Positions 19,155 through 28,117 of a stretch of DNA of 64,000 nt are shown here, piece after piece. The translations under genes were made by a program, and so were the position numbers. The notes under the pieces are model-generated. The model saw nothing but the letters and a program-made list of their open reading frames with translations, was not told the DNA's origin and did not search any database. How positions within the stretch are numbered: position 1 is the first letter of the stretch; the number at the start of each line of letters is the position of its first letter. This DNA comes from AP-15 sp963724435 (GTDB taxonomy: Bacteria; Pseudomonadota; Alphaproteobacteria; ATCC43930; CGMCC-115725): contig CAVRUN010000006.1 of NCBI GenBank assembly GCA_963724435.1, forward strand, positions 186,001-250,000, written 5' to 3'.

Positions 19155-20162
19155 CTATTCAACCTGCCGCGCGAGTGGTTTTGCGCCGATTGCCATGATT
19201 GCAGCCCCAGCCGCGACGGCCAGCCCGATTGCCAGCAGCGTGTTGCGGTGCCGGTTCAGCCAGAGTTGAGGGCTGCTTGATGTCGCCCGATTGTCGAAGC
19301 GGCCGTGCGTGCCGGGGTCCCCGGGCACCGGATCAAAAAGATTGTCGGGCTGCCCGGGTTCGGTTGGTTCCTGCGTCAGTTGGCCGCTATAGCCGTTTTT
19401 GGCGAGATACCGGTCGAGCAATCCAGGGAATAATTTATTGCCGACGATCGCCTTTACACTCGATCGTCCGACCCAGATCTCGCGGCGTCGAGATTTCGCT
19501 GCATAGACGATCGCGTCGGCGGCAACTTCCGGTTGGAAAATCGGCGGGATCGGCTGCGGTCGCCGGCTCAATTTGTTTCGCGCCCAGTTGAACTGAGGCG
19601 TGTTGAGCGCCGGCATCTGCACCATCACGAGGTGGACGTCGACCCCGTCATGCAGCAGTTCTGTGCGCAGGCTGTCGGTGAAGCCGCGGATTGCGAATTT
19701 GGCGCCGCAATAGGCCGATTGCAGCGGCACTGCGCGGTAGCTCAAAGCCGAGCCGACTTGCACAATTGTCCCGCGGTTGCGCTCCCGCATTCGTTTCAGA
19801 GCCGCCATCGTGCCATAGACAAAGCCGAGATAGGTCACTTCGGTCGCACGGCGGTACTCCTCCGGTTTAATCCGGTGAAACGGGGCGAAGACAGTCGTCA
19901 TCGCACAGTTGACCCAGATATCGATTGGGCCAAAGTGGTTCTCGACGTGCTCGGCCGCCGCTTCCACAGCGTCGGGATCGGCCATGTCGAGGGGCAGCGT
20001 TAGCGCCTTCGCGCCGGATTTTTCGACCTCTGCCGCCGCTGCTTGTAAGCCCGTGGTGCCACGTGCGATCAGGGCTATCTGCACGCCTGGCGCGGCAAAA
20101 GCATGCGCCGTGGCCCGGCCGACGCCGGCCGAAGCGCCGGTAATGACGATGGTTTGCGGCAT
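19155..20162 (-). CDS. SDR oxidoreductase with C-terminal membrane anchor, paralogue
   Basis: The 335-residue protein has TGASAGVG near the N-terminus and the catalytic YCGAK. It shares many blocks with the SDR at 6274-7434: MTTVFAP, SAYCGAKFAIRGFTD, RPQPIPPIFQPEV, GYSGQLT and HGRFD. It ends with a membrane helix at about 309-329. Second residues of some SDR motifs differ between the two copies (NNA versus NCA in the usual NNAG position). It lies on the same strand as the act operon and just upstream, so it may be co-transcribed with it. AGGAG precedes the ATG. The substrate is unknown. Confidence 0.87.
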   Translation of the reverse strand: MPQTIVITGASAGVGRATAHAFAAPGVQIALIARGTTGLQAAAAEVEKSGAKALTLPLDMADPDAVEAAAEHVENHFGPIDIWVNCAMTTVFAPFHRIKPEEYRRATEVTYLGFVYGTMAALKRMRERNRGTIVQVGSALSYRAVPLQSAYCGAKFAIRGFTDSLRTELLHDGVDVHLVMVQMPALNTPQFNWARNKLSRRPQPIPPIFQPEVAADAIVYAAKSRRREIWVGRSSVKAIVGNKLFPGLLDRYLAKNGYSGQLTQEPTEPGQPDNLFDPVPGDPGTHGRFDNRATSSSPQLWLNRHRNTLLAIGLAVAAGAAIMAIGAKPLARQVE

Positions 20163-20192
20163 CTTATCTCCTGTTCAAGACGGCGGATTTGG

Positions 20193-22064
20193 TCAGATGC
20201 CGCGCGGCCACCGATGGGCAAGCTGCAACACCGCTCGGGCGTATTCCGCGTGCGAAAATATCATTGGCAGATTACCGAGCAGCTCGCCGGAGCGGCTGTC
20301 GACCTCTTCCGAGAACAGCCCGGTCTGCGTACTCAATTCCTCGATGCGCCGCAGCATCGCTTCGGCATCCTTATTGCGATCCATCAGGGCATAGACCGCG
20401 GCCAGCCAAAAGCAGCACGGCAGAAAGGCGCCCTCGAATTCGCCCATCGAAAGATCGCTGTTTTGGGGGCGAAAACGGTGCACGAGACCGTCAATCATCA
20501 GATCTTGCTCGATGCGCCGGACGGTCGCGACGACGCGAGGATGGTGTGGCTCCAGAAACCCCATTAATGGGATCAGCAGAGCCGACGCGTCCACGGTATC
20601 TGCATCGTAATGCTGACGAAAAGACTGCAGTTCGTCGCTCCAGCCATGTTTCATTACATCAGCATGGATTTCGATCATTGTCCGGCGCCACTGCCGGAGA
20701 TTTCCGCTGTCTCCGGTGCGGTCAGCGAATTCCAGAGTACGTTTTAATGTCGTCCAGCTCATAACCTTGCTGCTGATATAGTGACGCCGCTGGTCGCGCT
20801 CCCAAATTCCGTTGCTGCGCTTGCGCCAACTTTTCATCGTATAATCGGCGATACAACTCATTACTTTCCAATATTCCGGAGCCCAGCGTCCACCCTCGAT
20901 CAGATAGATCACAGCGCAGTCGGCGAGATAGCCAAAACAGTCGATCTGGCGCTGTTTATAGGCATGATTGCCAAATCGAACCGGCTGCGACCCCCGATAT
21001 CCGGCAAGCTCTTTCCGGGGCCGCTGCCGGATCTGGGTGCCGCCATCCGCCCGGTACAGCACCTGCAGCGGCATTTCGGTCGACGAGCCGAGGCGCGATA
21101 TCCAGCCCAGATACCGCTCCGCGCTTTCAAGGTCGCCGAGAACCGAGAGGGTCGCGAGCGCCATTGATGCATCCCGTATCCAGGCATATCGGTAATCATA
21201 GTTGCGATCGCCCCCGATCCGCTCGGGAAGCGAGCTGGTGGGGGCGGCAACGATCGCGCCGGTCGGTGCAAAAGAAAGCAGCTCGATCGAGAAAGCCGAG
21301 CGGATGACCTGATCCCGCCGAGGTCCCTCGTAGTCGTATCGTCCCTTGCGCTCTTCCCAATAGGATAACGTTGCTTGTAACGCACCCTTGGCCGCGTCTA
21401 CGTCCCAAACTTTGGGGTCCTCGGCGAGGCCCAGCACCGCCCAGAACTCCTCTCCTTCGGCCAATGTGAAGCGCGCATTAACGGCTGCGCTTGCCAACTC
21501 AAAGGGGTGCGAGGTCCACAATCCGAGGGCAAGGCCACCGACCCTCAGTTCGAGCCCGCCCGGCACCGGGGAGCTAACCGCACTCTTGGCGAAATCGTCT
21601 CGCGGCATCAGCTGCATTGTGCATTCGACCGAGCCGCGCAGGCACCGCAGCCGGCGCAGCAAAGTGCGCTTGCCCTCGCCGATTGCCGGCCGCCCGCTCT
21701 CGGGGCAGATCATCGCATCGGTCAGCTCGATATCGCCGCGGCTCATCTGCCAATTGGTCACGAGCACGTTGCTGTCGCCTCGATAGGACTGACGGCCGGC
21801 ATTAGCGTTGGTCGGTCCCAAAGCCCAGCGGCCGCCGCGGACCGCGTCGACCAGACAACCAAACACGGGAGTGCCGTCAAAATTCGGCAGACACAGCCAC
21901 CGGACCGTACCGTCGGTGGTAATCCCGGCGGCCGTACGCCGATCGCCAATGATGCCAAGCTGGGAAAGCGGCGGATAGGTCTCGTTTAGAAGGCCGGCGT
22001 CGCTACCGACTGCGCCACCGGCAGATTGATCGTAGGGCTCGGTCGCGCTTCTTGCCTGCCACAT
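20193..22064 (-). CDS. Glycoside hydrolase family 15 protein (glucoamylase/trehalase type)
   Basis: The 623-residue protein has a beta-sandwich N-terminal domain (to about 250) and an (alpha/alpha)6 barrel. Family features are RYAWIRDASM at 292-301, the probable catalytic acid Glu422 in GIWERDQRRHYISSKVM, and the second acid in GLFSEEVDSRSGELLGN near 578. GH15 enzymes of this length and architecture include bacterial and mycobacterial trehalases as well as glucoamylases, so hydrolysis of trehalose is as likely as that of starch. I see no signal peptide; it is probably cytoplasmic. It is separated from the upstream divergent permease gene by 274 bases. Confidence 0.88.
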   Translation of the reverse strand: MWQARSATEPYDQSAGGAVGSDAGLLNETYPPLSQLGIIGDRRTAAGITTDGTVRWLCLPNFDGTPVFGCLVDAVRGGRWALGPTNANAGRQSYRGDSNVLVTNWQMSRGDIELTDAMICPESGRPAIGEGKRTLLRRLRCLRGSVECTMQLMPRDDFAKSAVSSPVPGGLELRVGGLALGLWTSHPFELASAAVNARFTLAEGEEFWAVLGLAEDPKVWDVDAAKGALQATLSYWEERKGRYDYEGPRRDQVIRSAFSIELLSFAPTGAIVAAPTSSLPERIGGDRNYDYRYAWIRDASMALATLSVLGDLESAERYLGWISRLGSSTEMPLQVLYRADGGTQIRQRPRKELAGYRGSQPVRFGNHAYKQRQIDCFGYLADCAVIYLIEGGRWAPEYWKVMSCIADYTMKSWRKRSNGIWERDQRRHYISSKVMSWTTLKRTLEFADRTGDSGNLRQWRRTMIEIHADVMKHGWSDELQSFRQHYDADTVDASALLIPLMGFLEPHHPRVVATVRRIEQDLMIDGLVHRFRPQNSDLSMGEFEGAFLPCCFWLAAVYALMDRNKDAEAMLRRIEELSTQTGLFSEEVDSRSGELLGNLPMIFSHAEYARAVLQLAHRWPRGI

Positions 22065-22338
22065 TGTAAATTCCGGTCAGCCGTGTGCTCCCGACCCATT
22101 CCGCGAAGCCGGGATTGCAACGCCTCAAAACACTAATTGCGTGAGAATTGTTCCCTCTGCGAGCGCGGACGTGGAAAGCTTCGTGCGCTTCTTCTTGTCA
22201 CCGCAACTCCATGTTCGATCCCGACGTTGGGGGTGAACGAGGCACGACCGAACAGAGCTAATCCCGTGGAAGGGGATCCAGGATGTTCACAGAGCCGATC
22301 GAGGAAGACGCAGCTAAAGGTGTGCAGCGGAGGTGATA

Positions 22339-23463
22339 ATGGACCCATCGCGGCCCTCGATTTCGGCGTCGGATCCGAGATTGCCTGCAGAGATGGAGGT
22401 ACAAAGGCGTAGAAGCATGAACAGATGGGACCCGGGGGTGAGTGTCCCACGCGCTCTGGCCTGGATGGTGCTGACTGGGCTCGCGGTCTTGCTTTTATGG
22501 CTGACGATCAGGGTGGATCTGGTCATTTTTGCCGGGGTGCTGTTCGGCATTTGCCTCAGACGCGCCGCCGAAGGACTGAGCCGCCCCACTCGTCTGCCGG
22601 TGGGCTGGTCTCTGCTACTGGTCATCGTGCTGATCTTGGCCTTTCTCGCGGGTATCGGTTGGTTCTTTTCGCAGTCAATAGCGAATCAGTTCAATCAGCT
22701 TTCGGTTCAATTGCCGGCGGCGGCCGCAAAGGTTATGCAGATGATCCGTCAGTCTGCTCCTGGCAAGATCGCGATCCAGCACCTCGAGTTTGGAGATCTC
22801 CAGGCGGCTCCGGGCACTGTGCTGCAAAGCTTTTTTGGGGTGGCGAGCAACCTTGTCGAAGTAATCGGTGGGGTCGTCGTCATCGTATTTGTCGCGCTCT
22901 ACGTCGCTGCGGAAACGCACGTCTATAGCGGCGGTTTGATCAAACTTGTCCCCCCTGCCCGCCGCCGGCGTGCAGCCGAGATCCTGAACGAGACCTCCGG
23001 GACGATGTGGTACTGGATGCTGGGCCGTCTGTTTGCGATGACAGTGCTCGGCACGATGGTCGCTGTCGGACTCTGGCTGCTCGGAGTCCCGCTTCCCGTA
23101 GCTCTCGGCTTTTTGGCCGGGATCATGATTTTCGTACCCTATATCGGCGCGATCGCCGCGGCGATTCCGAGCGTCGTGATCGCGGCATCGATCGACCTGA
23201 TGCTCGCAGTCTATGTCGTGGCTTTGTATGTGGCCGTGCATTTGGTTGAGGGATACGTTCTTGTCCCTCTCGTTCAGCGGCGGGCGGTGCACCTGCCGCC
23301 GGCGCTGATCTTGTCGGCGCAACTGATCCTCGCCTTCCTCGCCGGCTTTCTCGGTCTGTTGTTCGCGACACCCCTCGCCGCCGCGGCGATTGTCCTTATC
23401 CGAACGATCTATATCGAAGACATGCTCGGCGACCGCGGTGACGCTTCACCCTCTGCACTCTAA
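22339..23463 (+). CDS. AI-2E family (TqsA/PerM-like) permease
   Basis: This 374-residue polytopic membrane protein has the AI-2E family layout: two N-terminal helices, a soluble central region (about 95-145), then a cluster of helices. The conserved blocks are GLWLLGVPLPVALGFLAGIM, FVPYIGAIAAAIPSV and a late LAFLAGFLGLLFATPLAAA. The family exports various small molecules or ions; the autoinducer-2 role is proven only for a few members. GGAGG lies five bases before the ATG at 22339, which settles the start against the GTG two codons earlier. A second family member lies 2 kb downstream. Confidence 0.87.
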   Translation: MDPSRPSISASDPRLPAEMEVQRRRSMNRWDPGVSVPRALAWMVLTGLAVLLLWLTIRVDLVIFAGVLFGICLRRAAEGLSRPTRLPVGWSLLLVIVLILAFLAGIGWFFSQSIANQFNQLSVQLPAAAAKVMQMIRQSAPGKIAIQHLEFGDLQAAPGTVLQSFFGVASNLVEVIGGVVVIVFVALYVAAETHVYSGGLIKLVPPARRRRAAEILNETSGTMWYWMLGRLFAMTVLGTMVAVGLWLLGVPLPVALGFLAGIMIFVPYIGAIAAAIPSVVIAASIDLMLAVYVVALYVAVHLVEGYVLVPLVQRRAVHLPPALILSAQLILAFLAGFLGLLFATPLAAAAIVLIRTIYIEDMLGDRGDASPSAL

Positions 23464-23668
23464 GAGACCTTGCCGCGGTACGGCAATACCTGAGATGTAT
23501 TTCATTCAGAATGGGAACTATTTTGCGCGACTAGCGTTGCTCCCGGCGCTGACTTGCGGGAAACCGGCCATCGGCGCCTGAAGCGAAGCACTCCCAAAGG
23601 TCGGCAGGAGAACCTGGGATGGAAACTGCTCTGGGGCTTCAGCTTTCTATGATCTCTGAGGCCCGGCG

Positions 23669-24376
23669 ATGAGCACCGATACGGTCTCGGCGGTGGGATT
23701 TGTGACCGCACTCGGCAGCGCCTCTGCCGCTTGGCCGGACGAACTCTGGACGGGGTCGGTAGCTTGGGTCGATGCGATGCTGCGCTCCTATTATGGCATC
23801 TATGAATTCACCGACGATCCCGCCTGCGTGTTGCGCGTCGCACTCGACCAGGCGCGCGCCCCGGTGTCGCTGTGGGACGGTATCTGCGTTGAGGTTGGCG
23901 AGCCGGTCGGGAGTTTGCATTTCTGGAACGAGCATCTTCCGCGTTATTCCGAGAAAGGCCCGGACCTCGGCTGGGCTTGCGCGGTTCGCGACCGAGTCAA
24001 TTACTCGCTACGTGCGTTTTCGGAACATATCGAGCGCGAGCCGGTATGGCGCGACGTGCGGGCCATTCGCGCCGAGACGGCACTCCCAGCGAGGCTGGGG
24101 GCCTCGCAAATCGGGCGCGTCTTTAAGCGCTATGGTTTTCAACCGGCTCCAGCCGATGATTTATTTCTTGCGCGTGTACACGGACTCGGCGAGTGCTTTG
24201 TCTTGTGGGGTTTGACGCGAGCCTTCAACCCGGCGGCTTTGCCGCGCCAGCCTTTCCTCAGGGATCGCTACGAGATGTGGATATCCCGCGCCGCTCTGTT
24301 GGCCCGCTATGCGCGCCGGAGGAACGGCACCGTGGCCGAGCACCACAATCGGGTGGACCCCGAATGCCTGGTGTGA
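23669..24376 (+). CDS. YkoP-like domain protein
   Basis: The 235-residue protein has no signal or clear membrane helix. The segment CVLRVALDQARAPVSLWDG, then VEVGEPVGSLHFWNEHLP, resembles the YkoP-type domain, in which a short strand pair is followed by DG and LH-N-L motifs. Such proteins are often encoded next to glycosyltransferases, as here: the stop overlaps the following GT2 gene by 13 bases. Function is unknown. GAGG sits seven bases before the ATG. The domain assignment is from motif likeness only. Confidence 0.6.
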   Translation: MSTDTVSAVGFVTALGSASAAWPDELWTGSVAWVDAMLRSYYGIYEFTDDPACVLRVALDQARAPVSLWDGICVEVGEPVGSLHFWNEHLPRYSEKGPDLGWACAVRDRVNYSLRAFSEHIEREPVWRDVRAIRAETALPARLGASQIGRVFKRYGFQPAPADDLFLARVHGLGECFVLWGLTRAFNPAALPRQPFLRDRYEMWISRAALLARYARRRNGTVAEHHNRVDPECLV

Positions 24377-25527
24377 TTGCCGGCGCAATCTGGGCCGGTT
24401 TAGTTGCCTACCTGCTGATCCGAGCACTTCGGCAATTTCGCAACTACCGGCGCGCCACGATTTCAGCCGCAGGCGGAACCCGCGTCTCATCGCCGGTTTC
24501 GGTTATCGTTCCGGCTCGCAATGAGGTCGACAATATCGACTTATGTCTTGCCGGATTGTCGGCGCAGACGGGACTCGGCCGGTTCTGCATTATCGTCGTT
24601 GATGACAATTCCGTAGACGGCACGAAGGCGGTCGCAGAACGCCGGATTGCGGCTGATCCTCAGATCAGGGTGGTTGACGCCGGTCCGCTACCCACCGGAT
24701 GGGCTGGCAAACCGCATGCCTGTTGGCGCGGCACGGCGCTCGCCGACGGCGACTGGCTTTGTTTTGTCGATGCCGATGTCCGCGCCGCACCTCCGCTGAT
24801 CGCCGCGGCGATAACAGCCGCCGAAACGCGGCATGTCGACATGCTCTCCCTGCATCCGCGGCAGGCGCTTGGCAGCTTTTGGGAGCGACTCGTAATTCCC
24901 GCTGGCATGCTGGTGCTGGCTTGCGCCAAGCGGTTCGACCCGGCATCACAGGACATCGTCAACGGCCAATTCCTATTGGTCCGGCGGGAGACCTATTTTG
25001 AGGTTGGCGGTCACGCGGCGGTCCGGAACGAGATTTGCGAAGACCTGGCGCTAGCGGCGCGGATCAAGGCTCACGGTTTTGGCTTGCTGGTTATGGCCGC
25101 CGACGATCTGGCCGAGACTCGGATGTATCGCGATCTCGGGTCGCTCTGGGAAGGTTTCTCGAAGAACGCGGCCGAGGCATTGGGAAGCGTAAGGGCCACC
25201 TTGCTTGCGGCCGTTGCTACCCTGATTTTCGGCTGGGCAGCGTTGCTGCTGCCGCTCGGTGTCCTGTGGATGGCAATTGCCGAGCCTTCCCTGCTAACGG
25301 TAGTGGGCGCTGCTCTGGCGCTGGTCGGCTCGGCTGTCCTGCTCGGAATTCATATCGGCACCGCGCGCCATTTCCGAATTCCGGTCGTTTTCAGTCTGAT
25401 GTTCACGATCGGCTACACCGCTGTCGCGTGTCTCGCCTGTCACAGTGTCATCACTCAGCTCAGCGGGCGGGTCACGTGGAAGGGACGAACATACCGAGTG
25501 ATCAAGACCGCGACGGGCGGCGCCTAA
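24364..25527 (+). CDS. Membrane-bound family 2 glycosyltransferase
   Basis: The 387-residue protein has an N-terminal membrane helix (residues 3-22), a GT-A domain with VSVIVPARNEVDNIDLCLAG and VVDDNSVDGT, the DxD-type FVDADVRAAP, and a late ICEDLALAARI in which Glu-Asp is the usual ED motif. Two or three C-terminal helices follow. The overall form resembles HpnB-like and carotenoid/hopanoid-associated transferases, but no hopanoid genes are present in the window. It probably transfers a sugar to a lipid at the inner membrane. It overlaps the YkoP-like gene upstream and the permease downstream (52 bases). Confidence 0.85.
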   Translation: MPGVIAGAIWAGLVAYLLIRALRQFRNYRRATISAAGGTRVSSPVSVIVPARNEVDNIDLCLAGLSAQTGLGRFCIIVVDDNSVDGTKAVAERRIAADPQIRVVDAGPLPTGWAGKPHACWRGTALADGDWLCFVDADVRAAPPLIAAAITAAETRHVDMLSLHPRQALGSFWERLVIPAGMLVLACAKRFDPASQDIVNGQFLLVRRETYFEVGGHAAVRNEICEDLALAARIKAHGFGLLVMAADDLAETRMYRDLGSLWEGFSKNAAEALGSVRATLLAAVATLIFGWAALLLPLGVLWMAIAEPSLLTVVGAALALVGSAVLLGIHIGTARHFRIPVVFSLMFTIGYTAVACLACHSVITQLSGRVTWKGRTYRVIKTATGGA

Positions 25528-26651
25528 CGCCCGAACCCGAACCCGAGCCTCCAAGGCGCCGCCGCTCATTTGTCGGAGGATGGGCGCTCGCAGCGGTGCT
25601 GGCGGTTCTTGCCGTTCTGCTTTACGAAATTCGTATCGCGCTGCTGCCCTTCGTGTTTGCGATCGCGGTCGCGTTTGTGACGGACCCGTGGATCGAGTCC
25701 CTTCAGCGGCGTCTAGGAAGCCCGCGCTGGCCGGTCGCGGCAGGATTTTTTCTGCTGATTTTGGCGCTCCTGGGCGGCGCTGGCTATTGGATCGGAACTA
25801 CGGCGGTCAGCGACCTGATGAGCGTCGTGGCGCGTGCCCCCGATATCCTTCGGCATTTTCTTACCGAAATTCTCGGCAACAAAGGCATTACCGTGTTCGG
25901 CGAAACCTACACGCCCGACAGGGCGGTAAAAGCATTGGGCGCAGCGATGAGCGGCGTCGTCGGGTTTAGTGCCGTCAAGGGCGTCGCGGCAATAGCCGGC
26001 TCGATCTTGTTCGGAACAATCCTGACCTTGGTTCTAATGCCGTATTTCATGATATCGGCGCCAAGGTTGGCCGCTGGCGCGATCTGGCTGCTGCCGCCCG
26101 AGCGCCGCCGCTCGGTCGAGGATCTGCTCCCTGAAATCGTCCCGATGCTGCGCCGCTACTTGATTGGGCTTTGCGTCGTGGTGTTTTACACGGCGGTCGT
26201 GGCCTGGATCGGGTTTGGGCTGATCTTTCACCTGCCGCACGCGATCCTGCTGTCGATAACCGTGGGAGTGCTCGAACTCATCCCAGTCATCGGGCCTTTC
26301 GCTTCCGGAACGATCGTCGCGATCATCGCCGTGCAGCAGGGCGGAATCTGGTCGGCGGCACTCCTGTTCGGCTTCGCGATGGCACTGCGGCTGTCGATCG
26401 ACAATGTCGTCGGGCCAATGGTTTTGGGAGAAGCCGCGAGAATTCACCCCGTCGTCGTGATTATCTCGTTTGTCTGCGGGGCGATCCTGTTTGGGGTGGT
26501 CGGTCTGCTGCTGGCGGTCCCGGCCGTGGTCTGCGTCAAGATTACGCTTGAGCATTACTATGCTGAACCGGTCGCCCCCGAGACGCGAACCGGCGGCGTC
26601 GCCTTGGCGACTGCACGGTCCGGTGAGGCCCGCGCCGCGCCGGGTCAGTAA
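25476..26651 (+). CDS. Second AI-2E family permease
   Basis: The 391-residue membrane protein has an AI-2E core: YEIRIALLPFVFAIAVAFV, a central soluble part with FGETYTPDRAVKALG, then SITVGVLELIPVIGPFASGT and VVGPMVLGEAARIHPVVVI. It is only distantly like the copy at 22339, so it is not a recent duplicate. The start is uncertain. GTG at 25476, inside the glycosyltransferase end and with GGCGGG upstream, gives an N-terminal Pro/Arg-rich stretch; the frame is open further 5' but there matches no family sequence. Its end overlaps the convergent FMN oxidase by seven bases. Confidence 0.8.
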   Translation: MEGTNIPSDQDRDGRRLTPEPEPEPPRRRRSFVGGWALAAVLAVLAVLLYEIRIALLPFVFAIAVAFVTDPWIESLQRRLGSPRWPVAAGFFLLILALLGGAGYWIGTTAVSDLMSVVARAPDILRHFLTEILGNKGITVFGETYTPDRAVKALGAAMSGVVGFSAVKGVAAIAGSILFGTILTLVLMPYFMISAPRLAAGAIWLLPPERRRSVEDLLPEIVPMLRRYLIGLCVVVFYTAVVAWIGFGLIFHLPHAILLSITVGVLELIPVIGPFASGTIVAIIAVQQGGIWSAALLFGFAMALRLSIDNVVGPMVLGEAARIHPVVVIISFVCGAILFGVVGLLLAVPAVVCVKITLEHYYAEPVAPETRTGGVALATARSGEARAAPGQ

Positions 26652-28108
26652 ACGCCGACGCTATCGGCTTGCGTCAGCTGGCTGGCACGCACGAGCAGTC
26701 GCGAATTGAGCGCCGAGAATGACGGCACGCCAAGGAGACCTAGATCGCGATCGATCTCCTCACGAATGATGTCGAGGGCCTTCTTTGCTCCGTCCCTCCC
26801 GGCTGCGGCAACACCATACAAGATTGCGCGCCCGGCGAGGACCGCATCAGCGCCAAGCGCCAGGGCCTTGATCACGTCGGTGCCCCGCCGCATACCGCCA
26901 TCGACCAATATCGTCAGCCGGTCGCCGACGGCGCGGCGCACCGCCGGCAACAGGTCGAGCGGAGCGACCGCCCAGTCGAGCTGGCGCCCACCATGGTTCG
27001 AGATGGCGACCGCATCGGCGCCGATTTCCGCGGCGCGCACGCAATCGTCGACCGTCAGCAGCCCTTTGATTATCAGCTTGCGCGGCCAGCTCTCGCGAAT
27101 ACGGGCGATGGTGTCCCAGTTCAGCGCCCGGTCCATTTGCGAGCGGATCCAGTGCGCGCTGTCGAACAGGCTGCGTTTGTCCTTTGGTACAAATTCGACG
27201 ACATTTTCAAAGCTCGGCAGGCCGTGGGTCAGTATCCCGGCGGTCAGCCACCGCGGGTGCATCAGCGCGTCAAACCTTGCATTCCAACCGAGCGATGTCG
27301 GACCAGCCATCGTGCGCTTATGCCATTCGCGGTTGCCGTAGATTTGCGCATCCACGGTGACGATCAGCGCCTCGCAACCATTGTCCCGCGCTCGCGAAAT
27401 CAGGGTGTTGCGGATTTCGGCCGGTCCGAACACGTAGAGTTGCCACCAGTAGCGCAGCCCCGGCACCCGGGCGACACGCGACATCAGATCATTCGACATT
27501 GTGCTTTGCGCAAACGGCACGCCGGCCGCCGCCGCCGCCTCGGCCAGGCGCAGATCGGCATGCGGCCAGAACAAGCCATTGAATCCCGTCGGCGCCACGA
27601 CCAGCGGGATTTCCGTCTTGCGGCCGAACAGCACGGTCGACACATCGCGATGCGACACGTCGACCAGCGAGCGATGCAAAAAGCGCCACTCGGCCAAGGC
27701 TGCGATGTTGCGCGCGAGCGCCGCCTCGTCCTCGCCGCCGGCCTCGAGATATTCGGTCACAAAGCCGGGGAGTCGGCGATGCGCCATCGCGCGCAGATCC
27801 TCGATCGTGACCGCCTCTTCGTGGTTGACGCCCGAATAAAATCGGCGGCTCGGATTCCCGGCGAGAACGGCCGGCGAGGCCCACGCCAAGGTCCTGTCGG
27901 CCGGGGCCAGAGGCGGAGCAGCCCGCCATCCGCCGCCGTAACCGCGTCGGCTGGCGAGCGCCAATGCACCGCCGGCGATGCCGATTGCCGCCAAAGCTGT
28001 GCCGATGCCGGGGGCGTTCCCTGGCGATGCGTTTGCCGGCCGCGGCGGCGGCGCCTTTGCCACAGGCGTGGTAGAGATTTCGGCGGGTAGCTGATCGATC
28101 TGATCCAT
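26645..28108 (-). CDS. Membrane-anchored FMN-dependent alpha-hydroxyacid oxidase/dehydrogenase
   Basis: This 487-residue protein has a Pro-rich N-terminus and one hydrophobic helix (about 33-53) before the TIM-barrel FMN domain. Active-site residues are Lys348 (IIKGL), His372 and Arg375 (SNHGGRQLD), and the FMN-phosphate loop VDGGMRRGTD at 402-411. The family includes glycolate, lactate and mandelate dehydrogenases and lactate oxidase. The membrane anchor favours a dehydrogenase that passes electrons to quinone, but this is inference. It is the last gene of a five-gene redox operon, nine bases after the GMC gene. Confidence 0.88.
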   Translation of the reverse strand: MDQIDQLPAEISTTPVAKAPPPRPANASPGNAPGIGTALAAIGIAGGALALASRRGYGGGWRAAPPLAPADRTLAWASPAVLAGNPSRRFYSGVNHEEAVTIEDLRAMAHRRLPGFVTEYLEAGGEDEAALARNIAALAEWRFLHRSLVDVSHRDVSTVLFGRKTEIPLVVAPTGFNGLFWPHADLRLAEAAAAAGVPFAQSTMSNDLMSRVARVPGLRYWWQLYVFGPAEIRNTLISRARDNGCEALIVTVDAQIYGNREWHKRTMAGPTSLGWNARFDALMHPRWLTAGILTHGLPSFENVVEFVPKDKRSLFDSAHWIRSQMDRALNWDTIARIRESWPRKLIIKGLLTVDDCVRAAEIGADAVAISNHGGRQLDWAVAPLDLLPAVRRAVGDRLTILVDGGMRRGTDVIKALALGADAVLAGRAILYGVAAAGRDGAKKALDIIREEIDRDLGLLGVPSFSALNSRLLVRASQLTQADSVGVY

Positions 28109-28117
28109 TACCAGGCC

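Noticed and set aside
25035..25475. N-terminal extension of the second AI-2E permease
   Set aside because: It lies wholly inside the glycosyltransferase gene and is Arg-rich out-of-frame translation.
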